Shown: piece by piece, positions 45,019 through 52,597 of the stretch
How positions within the stretch are numbered: position 1 is the first letter of the stretch
Layout: each line of letters starts with the position of its first letter
Source: an uncultured Phocaeicola sp.
Lineage (GTDB): Bacteria > Bacteroidota > Bacteroidia > Bacteroidales > Bacteroidaceae
Assembly: GCA_948579315.1 (NCBI GenBank)
Contig: CAPAOL010000005.1
Span: 1-64,000, forward strand
Length of the DNA: 64,000 bases
Direction of reading: 5' to 3'
The notes under the pieces: generated by a model
Database searches by the model: none
What the model saw: the letters and a program-made list of their open reading frames with translations, nothing else
What the model was told of the DNA's origin: nothing
Position numbers and translations under genes: made by a program

Positions 45019-45026
45019 TATATTTG
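45019..45026 (+). promoter_or_regulatory. -7 box of the second rightward early promoter
   Basis: TATATTTG with a TTG at 44997-44999 (19-nt spacing). Start near 45033, so the first gene is the ATG at 45181, after a 150-nt leader. Confidence 0.55.
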
Positions 45027-45180
45027 CAACGTCAAACAAACAAAGAGTGTAAGTTTGAACAACAAGAAAGCTGGCGACTTCAAAAGCCACTTACTACATA
45101 TCTCATTGGCAAATGTAGTTGTTAGCTTTCTTTTATGCAAATTTTTTTGTGGAAAATTTAAGTATAAAATAGAAAATAGT

Positions 45181-45384
45181 ATGAAAGTAACAAAGAAAGA
45201 TATTCTAAGTATTAAAGCTGGTTCTTCCAAAGTAATGCAGCTGGATTCTTACAAGGATTGCGTCAATGCAAGAAGCTACGCCTATCAATTAGCTTTTACT
45301 GATCCCCGTGAAGACGTTGAAAGATATTCAATATCCATCGACAAAGATAAAAATCAGATAACCATCGAAGCGATAAAGAAATGA
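45181..45384 (+). CDS. Small early phage protein
   Basis: 67 residues (MKVTKKDILSIKAGSSKVMQ; LDSYKDCVNARSYAYQLAF). No recognised family, but its length and its place directly after the switch, overlapping an HTH gene by 4 bp, recall small Bacteroides phage regulators. The frame is open upstream to 45013, but that start lies before the predicted transcript start. Confidence 0.6.
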   Translation: MKVTKKDILSIKAGSSKVMQLDSYKDCVNARSYAYQLAFTDPREDVERYSISIDKDKNQITIEAIKK

Positions 45385-45632
45385 ACCGTTCAGATGCCAA
45401 AATGATTGCAGAAGAACTGCACAAGTTTATTCGCAATGATGTGAGAAAGGCTGTAACTGAAATGGCGACTGCTGAAACCGAAGAGTATTTGAATGCCAAA
45501 CAAGCTGCTGTATTTCTCGGATGGAAGTTGCAAACCTTATATAATCGAATACATGATATTCCTCACACCAAAAATGGCAAGAGTCTCATTTTTACCAAAT
45601 CAGCTTTGAGAAAATTCATGGAAAGAAAATAA
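45381..45632 (+). CDS. Excisionase/MerR-like HTH protein
   Basis: 83 residues. The C-terminal half EEYLNAKQAAVFLGWKLQTL, YNRIHDIPHTKNGKSLIFTK and SALRKFMERK is a typical helix-turn-helix_17/excisionase DNA-binding domain. It may direct excision or act as a Cro-like early regulator. Translationally coupled (ATGA) to the upstream small gene. A CCCGG hairpin follows directly. Confidence 0.75.
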   Translation: MNRSDAKMIAEELHKFIRNDVRKAVTEMATAETEEYLNAKQAAVFLGWKLQTLYNRIHDIPHTKNGKSLIFTKSALRKFMERK

Positions 45633-45633
45633 T

Positions 45634-45661
45634 CCCGGACGGATTTGGCCGTCTTTCCGGG
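45634..45661 (+). repeat. CCCGG/CCGGG hairpin, copy 1
   Basis: CCCGG-ACGG-ATTTGG-CCGT-CTTT-CCGGG followed by GAACT. A very similar hairpin (CCCGGtGTGG...CCGC...CCGGGAACT) is at 52441-52468. Both come after the stop of a phage gene and before a long non-coding stretch. Confidence 0.6.
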
Positions 45662-46017
45662 AACTAACAAAACGTTCTTTGACATATTGTATAGTCTGAA
45701 CAAATAAAGACTTAAAACAAGGTTTACTGCTTATCTAAAGGGCGAAATAGACCGACAAAGTAGCCAAAGCAGATTAGTGAAAAGAGTGTGAATACGGACT
45801 GCCAACAAGAGGATGCAGCACACGAATCACTAAGTTATCAAAAACAACTTATATTATGACAAAGTAAACGTAGGGCGTTTATAAATACATTCTTAACTGA
45901 ATAGATACTTTAAATGATATATATACCCGTGCTTCGCAAGAAGCGGTCACCGCTAAAAAGCTACGGCCAACAATCCACCGGAACGCGGACGGGAACACAT
46001 TTTTAAATGCTAAAAGT
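45662..46017 (+). ncRNA. Non-coding interval with a three-tier hairpin
   Basis: About 355 bp without a gene. TTAGTGA (45774-45780)/TCACTAA (45827-45833), GTGTG (45786-45790)/CACAC (45819-45823) and CTGC (45799-45802)/GCAG (45815-45818) stack into one long stem-loop. TTCTTTGACATATTG lies near 45675. It may be a regulatory RNA or the leader of the gene at 46018. Confidence 0.45.
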
Positions 46018-46626
46018 ATGAAAGGGATTACAGAAATGACCGAGCAAGAGATTCTTGCGTTGACGGAGGAAGATGTACAGAAAATGATTAAACTCCGCAT
46101 GATGGAGGAAGGTATTAAAATCATGGATAAACCCAAAATTCCCGAATTATTTGAAATTGAGCCTGCTGATATTCAGTACTTCTCTATTCCGCTTTTGGAT
46201 GGTTTTGCGTTTACTGACATTAATGAAGCGACTAAGGTTGCTGAAATTCTGAAAAGCGCGAAGTCATTGCGAAAGGTTGATTACGATTGGAATAAACTTG
46301 GGAGTGATTACAAGTTCCTTAAAAAGAGTGAGAGATACAAGTTTAATGGGAACTCTGATTTTGACATCATTTCAGGATGGGCTTATTCGGATGAACTATA
46401 TGCTAAGATTTCAAACTTTGCCGCACAGAACAAGGTTATGAAAGAACAAGCAGCAAAAGACCAAAAGGAATATGACGAAAAGATGCAAGAAGCGTCCGGC
46501 ATCATCTCGGAGATAAGCGGATGGGTTAAGGGGGTCAAAGTTAAGTATGAGCGATTGAATAGGCTTACTTACAAATTCGCACAGACTATTATCCCCTTTC
46601 CGATCACAACGAGGATATGGCAATGA
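46018..46626 (+). CDS. Phage protein of unknown function, probably frameshifted near its end
   Basis: 202 residues (TEQEILALTEEDVQKMIKLR; FSIPLLDGFAFTDINEATKV; coiled KVMKEQAAKDQKEYDEKMQE). After TYKFAQ the frame runs out as TIIPFPITTRIWQ. In the -1 frame the sequence continues as DYYPLSDHNEDMAMKFMAKA and ...YSFTDEEKEYILQNYKKL to 46718, which looks more protein-like. One base may have been lost near 46585, or the tail is a separate coupled gene. Confidence 0.6.
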   Translation: MKGITEMTEQEILALTEEDVQKMIKLRMMEEGIKIMDKPKIPELFEIEPADIQYFSIPLLDGFAFTDINEATKVAEILKSAKSLRKVDYDWNKLGSDYKFLKKSERYKFNGNSDFDIISGWAYSDELYAKISNFAAQNKVMKEQAAKDQKEYDEKMQEASGIISEISGWVKGVKVKYERLNRLTYKFAQTIIPFPITTRIWQ

Positions 46627-46718
46627 AATTTATGGCTAAAGCCTATTCTTTTACAGATGAAGAAAAAGAATACATATTACAGAATTACAAAAAATTACTA
46701 TCCACAAGTGATGAATAA
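46623..46718 (+). CDS. Short coupled frame or displaced C-terminus of the preceding gene
   Basis: 31 residues (MKFMAKAYSFTDEEKEYILQ and tail). The ATG overlaps the upstream stop. It reads in frame with the likely original C-terminus of 46018-46626, so it is more probably a fragment than a gene. Confidence 0.35.
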   Translation: MKFMAKAYSFTDEEKEYILQNYKKLLSTSDE

Positions 46719-46738
46719 GTTTTTTTTAGTTAGTTATT

Positions 46739-46773
46739 GACTCCTTGCTTGCGAAAGTAGGGAGTTTTTTGTA
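46739..46773 (+). terminator. Terminator
   Basis: ACTCC...CTT-GCG-AAG...GGAGT followed by TTTTTTG. Confidence 0.6.
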
Positions 46774-46791
46774 AAACTCTAAATTCATTAT

Positions 46792-47760
46792 ATGAGTAAT
46801 ATAGAAGATACAATTTACGATCTGCCAAATGAAGAATATCACAAGGGAGAAAAATTCAAAGATTTCCTAAGTAGTACGCAGATTAAAGATTATATGGTGT
46901 CCCCAAAGTTTGCCCGATACAAGGCATTGCACCCTGAAATGTTTGAGATCAGTATTGAAGCTTCTGAAAAAGGCTCGCTATATCATGATGCAATGGAAAG
47001 CCTTGTTAATACTGGAACACTTGACAAATGGAGAAACAATCTTCTTGCATTTGAGCCACCTATAAATCCTAAAACTGGCTGTCCGTATGGACGAGACACC
47101 CAAAAATATCAGATTGCACTAATCGAGGCCAAAGAATCAAATCCGGGTAAAACGTTGACAAGCACAACCGATATACAATTGGTTGAAACAATGGTTTATG
47201 AGCTTCTTAATAATTGTCGGGACACCTCCAAACAGATCAGGCAGATATTAAAATGGGGAAAAGCCGAAGTTAGCCATTTCGTTGAATACGAAGGATGCAA
47301 GTTCAAATATCGCCCTGATGTGGAAACGGCCAAAAAAATTGTTGACTGGAAAACATTGGCGGTTGATGATCTTCATGAAGAAACAGTTAACCGGACTATC
47401 GCCAAATTTCATTACGGTATTTCGGCAGCCTTCTACCAGTTTTTTGAACATGAACGTACTGGAGTATGGAAGGAGTTCTACTGGGTTATGCAACAAAAGA
47501 CAGCTCCCTATGACGCAGTATTTGTCAGTGCAGCTAACTGGGCTTTCCATTTGGAAGACGGAATTGTGAAAATGGGGGCAAGCGCATTGGCATTCAAGAA
47601 ATTGTTAGACCAGCATGTTTACTGTACACAAAACAATGATTTTGACGGTGCACAGATATTTATTCAGCCGGGATTCAAAGGACGAAGAATAATGATACCT
47701 GACACACCTGCATTTGAAAAGAACAAGATGTTTAACTTTTATAATAATCAAGAACAATGA
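46792..47760 (+). CDS. RecE-like exonuclease (PD-(D/E)XK, DUF3799 type)
   Basis: 322 residues. EKGSLYHDAMESL provides the early His/helix, and KFKYRPDVETAKKIVDWKTL (near 165-185) holds the D-x(n)-D-W-K catalytic core of RecE/exonuclease VIII-like enzymes. HYGISAAFYQFFEHERTG contains the Q-x-x-x-Y-like terminal motif. It would resect dsDNA 5' ends to give 3' tails for RecT. Its stop overlaps the recT start (ATGA), the standard exonuclease-annealase pairing. Confidence 0.85.
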   Translation: MSNIEDTIYDLPNEEYHKGEKFKDFLSSTQIKDYMVSPKFARYKALHPEMFEISIEASEKGSLYHDAMESLVNTGTLDKWRNNLLAFEPPINPKTGCPYGRDTQKYQIALIEAKESNPGKTLTSTTDIQLVETMVYELLNNCRDTSKQIRQILKWGKAEVSHFVEYEGCKFKYRPDVETAKKIVDWKTLAVDDLHEETVNRTIAKFHYGISAAFYQFFEHERTGVWKEFYWVMQQKTAPYDAVFVSAANWAFHLEDGIVKMGASALAFKKLLDQHVYCTQNNDFDGAQIFIQPGFKGRRIMIPDTPAFEKNKMFNFYNNQEQ

Positions 47761-48665
47761 GTAAAACAGAGAATCAATCCCCCCAACAAGGGAACTTGGG
47801 AATGGAACAACACAATGCTCCTTCACCAACAAAAACAGAACCGGTCTCCCCAACACCTTCCACACCACAACCGCCCGTTCCTTCTGCCCCACCAGCCTTT
47901 CCAGTACAACTGAAAGGATTGGAAAGCTGTTTTATCTCCCCTAAAAAGGCATTTATAGCAGCTGGTGGCACAGAACAGCAATTTGCCCGTGAAGTCAATT
48001 TCGCTATGCAGGCAATGTTGAATAATCCTTATTTGATTGACTGTGCCCGGCAATATCCCGATCATCTTGTCGAAGCAATCAAAAACGTTTCTCTTACCGG
48101 TCTGACGCTCAATCCTGAACTAAGGTTGGGGTATCTTGTACCGTACAAAGGCAAAGTGAAGTTCCAAGCTTCATACATGGGTAAAGTTGATATTTTGATC
48201 CGCACCGGTGTTGTAAAAGATATTTATTCTGATTTGGTTTATGCTAATGACGAGTTCAGCATGACAAAAGGTACCGGTGGCACTATCATCCACAAACCCA
48301 ATGTATTCGGAGAACGTGGTGATCTTCTTGGAGGCTACTATTTTGCAGTCTTGACTTCCGGTGTTGTAAAATTCGATGCAATGCCCAAAGCACGTATTGA
48401 AGAAATAAAAAGTCGTAGTGAGGCTGTCAAGAAAGGCAAGCAATCCCCGTGGGACACAGACTTTGAAGAAATGGCTCGAAAAACAATCGTGAACTGGGCT
48501 TTCAAATTCCTGCCCAAAACCGGCATTTCAGATTCCATGATTAAAGTTCTTGAAACAGAGAGCCAGTTGGATGATGAAATGTTTGAAGACTGGAAAAAGG
48601 CACAAGGTCAGAAACCGGACGATTTTGAGGAAGACGATACTCCATACGCAGAAGAAGTCAAGTAA
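47757..48665 (+). CDS. recT: RecT-family single-strand annealing recombinase
   Basis: 302 residues. After a Pro-rich N-terminus (residues 8-50) the RecT core appears: NVSLTGLTLNPELRLGYLVP, YKGKVKFQASYMGKVDILIR, and ARIEEIKSRSEAVKKGKQSP followed by WDTDFEEMARKTIVNWAFKF. It anneals complementary ssDNA and promotes strand exchange in phage recombination, using ends made by the upstream exonuclease. The acidic C-tail is typical. Confidence 0.92.
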   Translation: MSKTENQSPQQGNLGMEQHNAPSPTKTEPVSPTPSTPQPPVPSAPPAFPVQLKGLESCFISPKKAFIAAGGTEQQFAREVNFAMQAMLNNPYLIDCARQYPDHLVEAIKNVSLTGLTLNPELRLGYLVPYKGKVKFQASYMGKVDILIRTGVVKDIYSDLVYANDEFSMTKGTGGTIIHKPNVFGERGDLLGGYYFAVLTSGVVKFDAMPKARIEEIKSRSEAVKKGKQSPWDTDFEEMARKTIVNWAFKFLPKTGISDSMIKVLETESQLDDEMFEDWKKAQGQKPDDFEEDDTPYAEEVK

Positions 48666-48898
48666 TGGATTCATGTGAAAAAATTAGTAACAGTATCACA
48701 GCGGCTAAAGAACTGATCGAAAATGAAACACGTTCTTTGGCTGCTTTACATAAAGCAAAACAGCTTGAAAAAGAGCTTCATAAATCCGGCAAGTTGTTTC
48801 GTATTCCTACAATGAACGGAATTATAGAAACAACCTGCCCGGAAAAATACATAGAATACAATAACCAGTTTAAAATCAAATTAAAATGGGAACAGTAA
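48665..48898 (+). CDS. Small phage protein
   Basis: 77 residues with an N-terminal helical coiled segment (SITAAKELIENETRSLAALH; KAKQLEKELHKSGKLF). Starts on the last base of recT and overlaps the next gene by 13 bp. Unrecognised; possibly an accessory of the recombination genes by position. Confidence 0.55.
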   Translation: MDSCEKISNSITAAKELIENETRSLAALHKAKQLEKELHKSGKLFRIPTMNGIIETTCPEKYIEYNNQFKIKLKWEQ

Positions 48899-49500
48899 CA
48901 GTTGAAGTGCCCGAAGGACACATGGTAAAAATCGTGAAAGAAGAAAGTATGCAACCTACTCAAAAAGTTACGGGGGGGGGTAAATTTGAATTTGAGGGTG
49001 AGACATTCATCCCCGGTGACGTAATTATCAATCCGAATCGCGGAGGGGGCAGCATGATGATTCTTTCTGAAATTAGAGAAGAAAGACCACTCTCTTTTTT
49101 ACCGGCAATTAAAGTACCTTTCGGCCTTGTCACCTATGTTCCTTCCAATGATGAAGGTGACAGAGTTTTTGTAAGACTCACACCCGAAGCTGGTATCGGA
49201 GGCATGAAGGGATTCCGTAAAGCTACGGAAGAGGAAAAGGCAAAGATGCTTGCCGCCATGAAGGAAGAAAAACATTACTCCTTCAATTTTGAGAAGTTAC
49301 AGCCTGAATATATCCCGACTGTCGGCGATGTTGTTATTGTATGGGATGATAATAGCAAAGAAAATGCGGTAGTCGGTGTCATGAATGAAATGGATAAAAC
49401 AGTCAGGCCATACAAGATAAATGATGGTACTTGGTATGGGAACTGCGACAAGTTCGTTTCAGAAGAACAATATAAAAATTTGATTGATGGGAAAGAGTAA
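48886..49500 (+). CDS. Phage protein of unknown function with a G9 tract
   Basis: 204 residues, beta-rich (EVPEGHMVKIVKEESMQPTQ; ETFIPGDVIINPNRGGGSMM; IPTVGDVVIVWDDNSKENAV). Residues 30-33 (T-G-G-G-K) are encoded by nine consecutive G (48972-48980), followed by TAAATT. At the present length the frame is intact; loss or gain of one G would truncate it at about residue 35. Family not recognised. Confidence 0.6.
   Translation: MGTVTVEVPEGHMVKIVKEESMQPTQKVTGGGKFEFEGETFIPGDVIINPNRGGGSMMILSEIREERPLSFLPAIKVPFGLVTYVPSNDEGDRVFVRLTPEAGIGGMKGFRKATEEEKAKMLAAMKEEKHYSFNFEKLQPEYIPTVGDVVIVWDDNSKENAVVGVMNEMDKTVRPYKINDGTWYGNCDKFVSEEQYKNLIDGKE
48972..48980 (+). repeat. G9 homopolymer tract followed by TAAATTT
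   Basis: In the coding sequence of 48886-49500. One of six G7-G9 tracts with a nearby AATT in the prophage. Confidence 0.85.
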
Positions 49501-49561
49501 ATCTAAATCGGGGGGGCGAGAAATTACACTCCCCTTCTCACAGCTCGCCCAAAGGGAATGA
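49487..49561 (+). CDS. 24-residue coupled peptide with a G7 tract
   Basis: MGKSKSKSGGREITLPFSQL then AQRE and a stop. It overlaps the upstream gene by 14 bp, and its TGA overlaps the ATG at 49558. Codons 8-10 sit in a G7 tract (49510-49516). It may be a small peptide needed for coupling, or the stub of a longer gene. Confidence 0.4.
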   Translation: MGKSKSKSGGREITLPFSQLAQRE

Positions 49562-49785
49562 GCTACCAAGAATATCGTGAACGCAGAGCCTATCAGAACG
49601 CATGGTTGAAAGAGCGACTGAAAGGCTTTATTTGTTATGTATCGTCTGAACTGGTTGTATATGACAAAATAACGGGATTACCCCGATTATTCAATCATCG
49701 TACAGATGATATACACAAAGCAAACATAAGGACTAACCCACAGCCATTTGTCGGTTCTGCCCGATATGGCTTAAAACCTTTATGA
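49558..49785 (+). CDS. Small phage protein
   Basis: 75 residues (MSYQEYRERRAYQNAWLKER; VVYDKITGLPRLFNHRTDDI). Basic, with no signal or TM segment; family not recognised. ATGA overlap with the preceding short frame, and one base before the next gene. Confidence 0.55.
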   Translation: MSYQEYRERRAYQNAWLKERLKGFICYVSSELVVYDKITGLPRLFNHRTDDIHKANIRTNPQPFVGSARYGLKPL

Positions 49786-49786
49786 T

Positions 49787-50215
49787 ATGGATAAAGAACT
49801 ATTTAAAGATAAGAATCCATTGCTTCGCAGACAAATGTTGGAAGACAATTGCGCAGCAGTTGAAAGAATTACCTATACTTCTCCTTTCAGCGAGGAAGAA
49901 ATGGGTGAACGGAAAACGGAGTTGGCAAATATTGACCTTGACATGGCCGCACTGGAAGAAGAAAAGAAAGCTTTCATGCAAGCATACAAGGACAAACTGA
50001 AACCTAAAAAGGAACGTAAAAAAACGTTGCTTACCGATATAAAACGTGGTTATGAGGAAATTACGGATGAATGCTTTAAGTTTATGGATCGTAGCACCCG
50101 TACCACCGGATATTACAATGGTAATGGCGATTTGGTTAAAGAACGTCCGATGGAGGCACAAGAGATGCAAAAAACGGTCTTCGAGGACATTGAATCTACT
50201 GGTACGGAGGGATAA
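49787..50215 (+). CDS. Coiled-coil phage protein
   Basis: 142 residues. A central coiled coil (LANIDLDMAALEEEKKAFMQ; AYKDKLKPKKERKKTLLTDI) lies in a highly charged protein, followed by STRTTGYYNGNGDLVKERPM. No family recognised. It directly precedes the HU gene, in the same transcript. Confidence 0.6.
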   Translation: MDKELFKDKNPLLRRQMLEDNCAAVERITYTSPFSEEEMGERKTELANIDLDMAALEEEKKAFMQAYKDKLKPKKERKKTLLTDIKRGYEEITDECFKFMDRSTRTTGYYNGNGDLVKERPMEAQEMQKTVFEDIESTGTEG

Positions 50216-50218
50216 GCC

Positions 50219-50497
50219 ATGAGAAAAGAAGAACTTATCAAGCAAGTAGCCGAATCAACCGGTATCGCTATTTGTGAAGTCCGAACTGTCATAGAGGCAG
50301 CACTGAAAGAGACCGTGGATGCAGTAGCTAATGGAAAGACTCTTTATATCAGAGGTTTTGGCACACTGTCACCCAAACACTATAAACGAAAAGTTGCTCG
50401 TAACATACACAAAAACGAGACTATTGTCATAGCGGAGCATTATACTCCACATTTCAAACCTGCCAAATCATTTAAAAACAGAACTAAAAATTTGTAG
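50219..50497 (+). CDS. HU-family DNA-binding protein
   Basis: 92 residues. MRKEELIKQVAESTGIAICE, VIEAALKETVDAVANGKTLY and IRGFGTLSPKHYKRKVARNI form the HU fold with its beta-arm, the G-F-G-x-L turn and the R-x-x-R-N segment. It bends and compacts DNA; in a phage it may serve recombination or replication. The basic C-tail (PAKSFKNRTKNL) is usual for this clade. Confidence 0.88.
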   Translation: MRKEELIKQVAESTGIAICEVRTVIEAALKETVDAVANGKTLYIRGFGTLSPKHYKRKVARNIHKNETIVIAEHYTPHFKPAKSFKNRTKNL

Positions 50498-50503
50498 AAC
50501 AGC

Positions 50504-51247
50504 ATGGAAAACGAAAAGATGCAAGTGAACTTTGCTCCGGGTGTGACCGAAGCAACCCTTAGAGTTATTGAACTTCACGAAGAAAATGAGTTACCGGTAC
50601 TGGAGCCTGATAAGGTAGAATTAGCCGGAACAATTGGAAGTGTTCATGAATTTCTCTTGAAAAGAATCTCTGAAAAAGAGCAGATCAATCAGAAACGTTG
50701 CTATATTCTTGTTGATCGGGAGAAAATGACACTTAAACTTGTCACCAATGAAACCGACAGTAGGAATAAAGCTACTGTAAGAGGTGAGTTGAAATACTAT
50801 CCCAAGTTTCTTGAATTTGGTATTAACACAAGCAAGACATGGGAACCGGTGCAGCTTTCAAAGTTCTTCAAAATGAATCGTGCCTTTTTCAAGGATGCAC
50901 AATACAACATGGAACTGGTAACAGTCTTGAAGAACTTCAAAGCCAGCATTGACTCAAAAGTGGAAAACTCCCGACAAGACAACGGTAGTCGCACTGACAA
51001 TTACAGCCAAGTTGTCAACTCCAATCTTCCGGCCTCATTCAATCTTATTGTTCCGATTTTCAAAGGTCGCCCTGCAGAAGAGATTGAAGTGGAAATCATT
51101 GCAGATGTGGACGGGCGTAATATTCGATTGTCCCTTTGCTCCCCTGGTGCAGAAGTGATAGTGGAAGAAGAACGCAACAAGGCCATTGACGAGCAATTAT
51201 TGTTGATCCGTAAATTGGCACCGGATATTGCCATTATCGAACAATAA
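50504..51247 (+). CDS. DUF2303-like phage protein
   Basis: 247 residues. It resembles the YfdQ/DUF2303 layout: an N-terminal stretch (ATLRVIELHEENELPVLEP), a central beta-rich core (YILVDREKMTLKLVTNETDS; FLEFGINTSKTWEPVQLSKF), and a conserved tail of short strands (ASFNLIVPIFKGRPAEEIEV). Such proteins are found near phage recombination genes; role unknown. The assignment is tentative. Confidence 0.5.
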   Translation: MENEKMQVNFAPGVTEATLRVIELHEENELPVLEPDKVELAGTIGSVHEFLLKRISEKEQINQKRCYILVDREKMTLKLVTNETDSRNKATVRGELKYYPKFLEFGINTSKTWEPVQLSKFFKMNRAFFKDAQYNMELVTVLKNFKASIDSKVENSRQDNGSRTDNYSQVVNSNLPASFNLIVPIFKGRPAEEIEVEIIADVDGRNIRLSLCSPGAEVIVEEERNKAIDEQLLLIRKLAPDIAIIEQ

Positions 51248-51249
51248 CA

Positions 51250-51423
51250 ATGAAGACTGTAAAGAAATACTGGAAGCCGGTACTTGTCGTATCGGCTTTC
51301 TTCATTGGCAACCGCGTATTCAATCACATAAATGCGTGGTTGGGAATTTCAATAATTATGCTGACAGTAGCATTTATAGTTTATAATATCATTAAAAAAG
51401 TAGAAAATGAAAAGAAAGACTGA
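51250..51423 (+). CDS. Small membrane protein
   Basis: 57 residues: MKTVKKYWKPVLVVSAFFIG, a second hydrophobic span (WLGISIIMLTVAFIVYNIIK) and a charged end. Two TM helices. Its 3' end overlaps the SPFH gene by 17 bp, implying they act together at the membrane. Confidence 0.6.
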   Translation: MKTVKKYWKPVLVVSAFFIGNRVFNHINAWLGISIIMLTVAFIVYNIIKKVENEKKD

Positions 51424-52198
51424 CTTTTTGATTGTGGCATTATTTGCCATTGTTTTGTTCACTTCATGCGAAAGAGTTGCCCCCAATTATGCCGGTGTCC
51501 TTATGGAAAACTACGGCAAACAAGGGAAAGAGGATTTTAAAATTGTTTCCGGTAAGGTATCTACATGGGAATTAGGCACAGAACTTTTTCAAGTTCCGCT
51601 ATTCGATCAGCGTGGAGAATTTGCCGAAGCTGTCACACTGAAAGCAGCCGATAATACAGAGTTCAAGGCACGTCCCACATATAGCTATAAAGTTATCAAG
51701 AACCGTGCCATTGATGTTGTCTTTGACAACAAGCATATTGGCCGTGGAAGTGATTTCATGTCTTCGTTAGAAGATAACATTTTGGAGCCACGTATATATG
51801 ATTTGATAAAAGAGGAAAGTCGGAAACATAAGACTGACAGTTTAATGGCTGATGGAGGTTCATTAGTGTTTGAGAAACGATTGGAACAGATAGTTGACAA
51901 AGAGTTTGAAAAAAGAGGTCTGCAATTACTCACATTCTCTGCCCAGTTGGAGTTCTCCGATAAAGTTCGCGAAAAAATTGATAGTAGAAATGAAGTGAAT
52001 ACCAATATCTCCGTGTTGGATCAACAAATTGAGGAACAGAAGAAGCGCAATGAACTGGAACAGTTAAAAACCGAGCAGGCTCTAATTCAGTCAAGAGGTC
52101 TGACAAAAGAAATATTATATAAACAGTTCATTGACAAATGGGATGGAACAAGCCCTTTGTATGGTATTGCTCCTGAATTTCTAAAAATAACAAAATAG
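51407..52198 (+). CDS. SPFH/prohibitin-type lipoprotein
   Basis: 263 residues. The N-terminal segment FLIVALFAIVLFTSCERVAP has a lipobox (Cys near 21). An SPFH/Band 7 domain follows (EAVTLKAADNTEFKARPTYS; YKVIKNRAIDVVFDN; FEKRGLQLLTFSAQLEFSDK), then a coiled coil (ISVLDQQIEEQKKRNELEQL; about 205-240). SPFH proteins form large membrane-associated rings. In phages they may guard the cell envelope or exclude other phages; that is inference. Confidence 0.8.
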   Translation: MKRKTDFLIVALFAIVLFTSCERVAPNYAGVLMENYGKQGKEDFKIVSGKVSTWELGTELFQVPLFDQRGEFAEAVTLKAADNTEFKARPTYSYKVIKNRAIDVVFDNKHIGRGSDFMSSLEDNILEPRIYDLIKEESRKHKTDSLMADGGSLVFEKRLEQIVDKEFEKRGLQLLTFSAQLEFSDKVREKIDSRNEVNTNISVLDQQIEEQKKRNELEQLKTEQALIQSRGLTKEILYKQFIDKWDGTSPLYGIAPEFLKITK

Positions 52199-52199
52199 T

Positions 52200-52412
52200 A
52201 TGCCGACATTTCAACAAAGAAGAGATACAATATTGTCTCAATTTGCACAAGCAAAAGCCGATTTGGAAACACTTAATAGTGATATTGATACAGAAATCGA
52301 AAAGAATAAATCTGTTATTTCTACGCTAACTTCTAAAAATACAGAATTGGCCTCTTTAAAAAGTAATAATGAAAGCTCAATCAAGACTTTTGCTAAATTC
52401 TTAAAACAATAA
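52200..52412 (+). CDS. Short coiled-coil protein
   Basis: 70 residues, almost wholly helical (FAQAKADLETLNSDIDTEIE; KNKSVISTLTSKNTELASLK). It follows the SPFH gene by 1 bp. No family recognised. Confidence 0.55.
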   Translation: MPTFQQRRDTILSQFAQAKADLETLNSDIDTEIEKNKSVISTLTSKNTELASLKSNNESSIKTFAKFLKQ

Positions 52413-52440
52413 TCATTAACCCGATTAATAATCAGCTTCT

Positions 52441-52468
52441 CCCGGTGTGGCTTGGCCGCCTATCCGGG
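52441..52468 (+). repeat. CCCGG/CCGGG hairpin, copy 2
   Basis: CCCGGT-GTGG-CTTGG-CCGC-CTA-TCCGGG followed by AACT. Partner of the hairpin at 45634; it opens the non-coding stretch that contains the tRNA-like element. Confidence 0.6.
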
Positions 52469-52597
52469 AACTATCATGCCTCACCTTTTTTCTTCTCTTT
52501 GCAAGTCGAGCCGAGTACGCTGCATACGCTCCACGGCGGTAGATACTACAAAGAGTCTTTTTGTTCATATAAGAATGCCTCTATTGTGGAGGCAAAC

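Larger units (their letters stand above)
44403..45021. promoter_or_regulatory. Repressor operator candidates (ATGAAGTAT repeats)
   Basis: The 9-mer occurs at 44403-44411 (inverted), 44984-44992 and 45013-45021. GAAGTA (44986-44991) and TACTTC (45000-45005) form an inverted repeat with an 8-nt spacer over the -33 region of the promoter at 45019. The first copy lies between -33 and -7 of the promoter at 44423. This placement suits a lysogeny switch. Confidence 0.5.
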
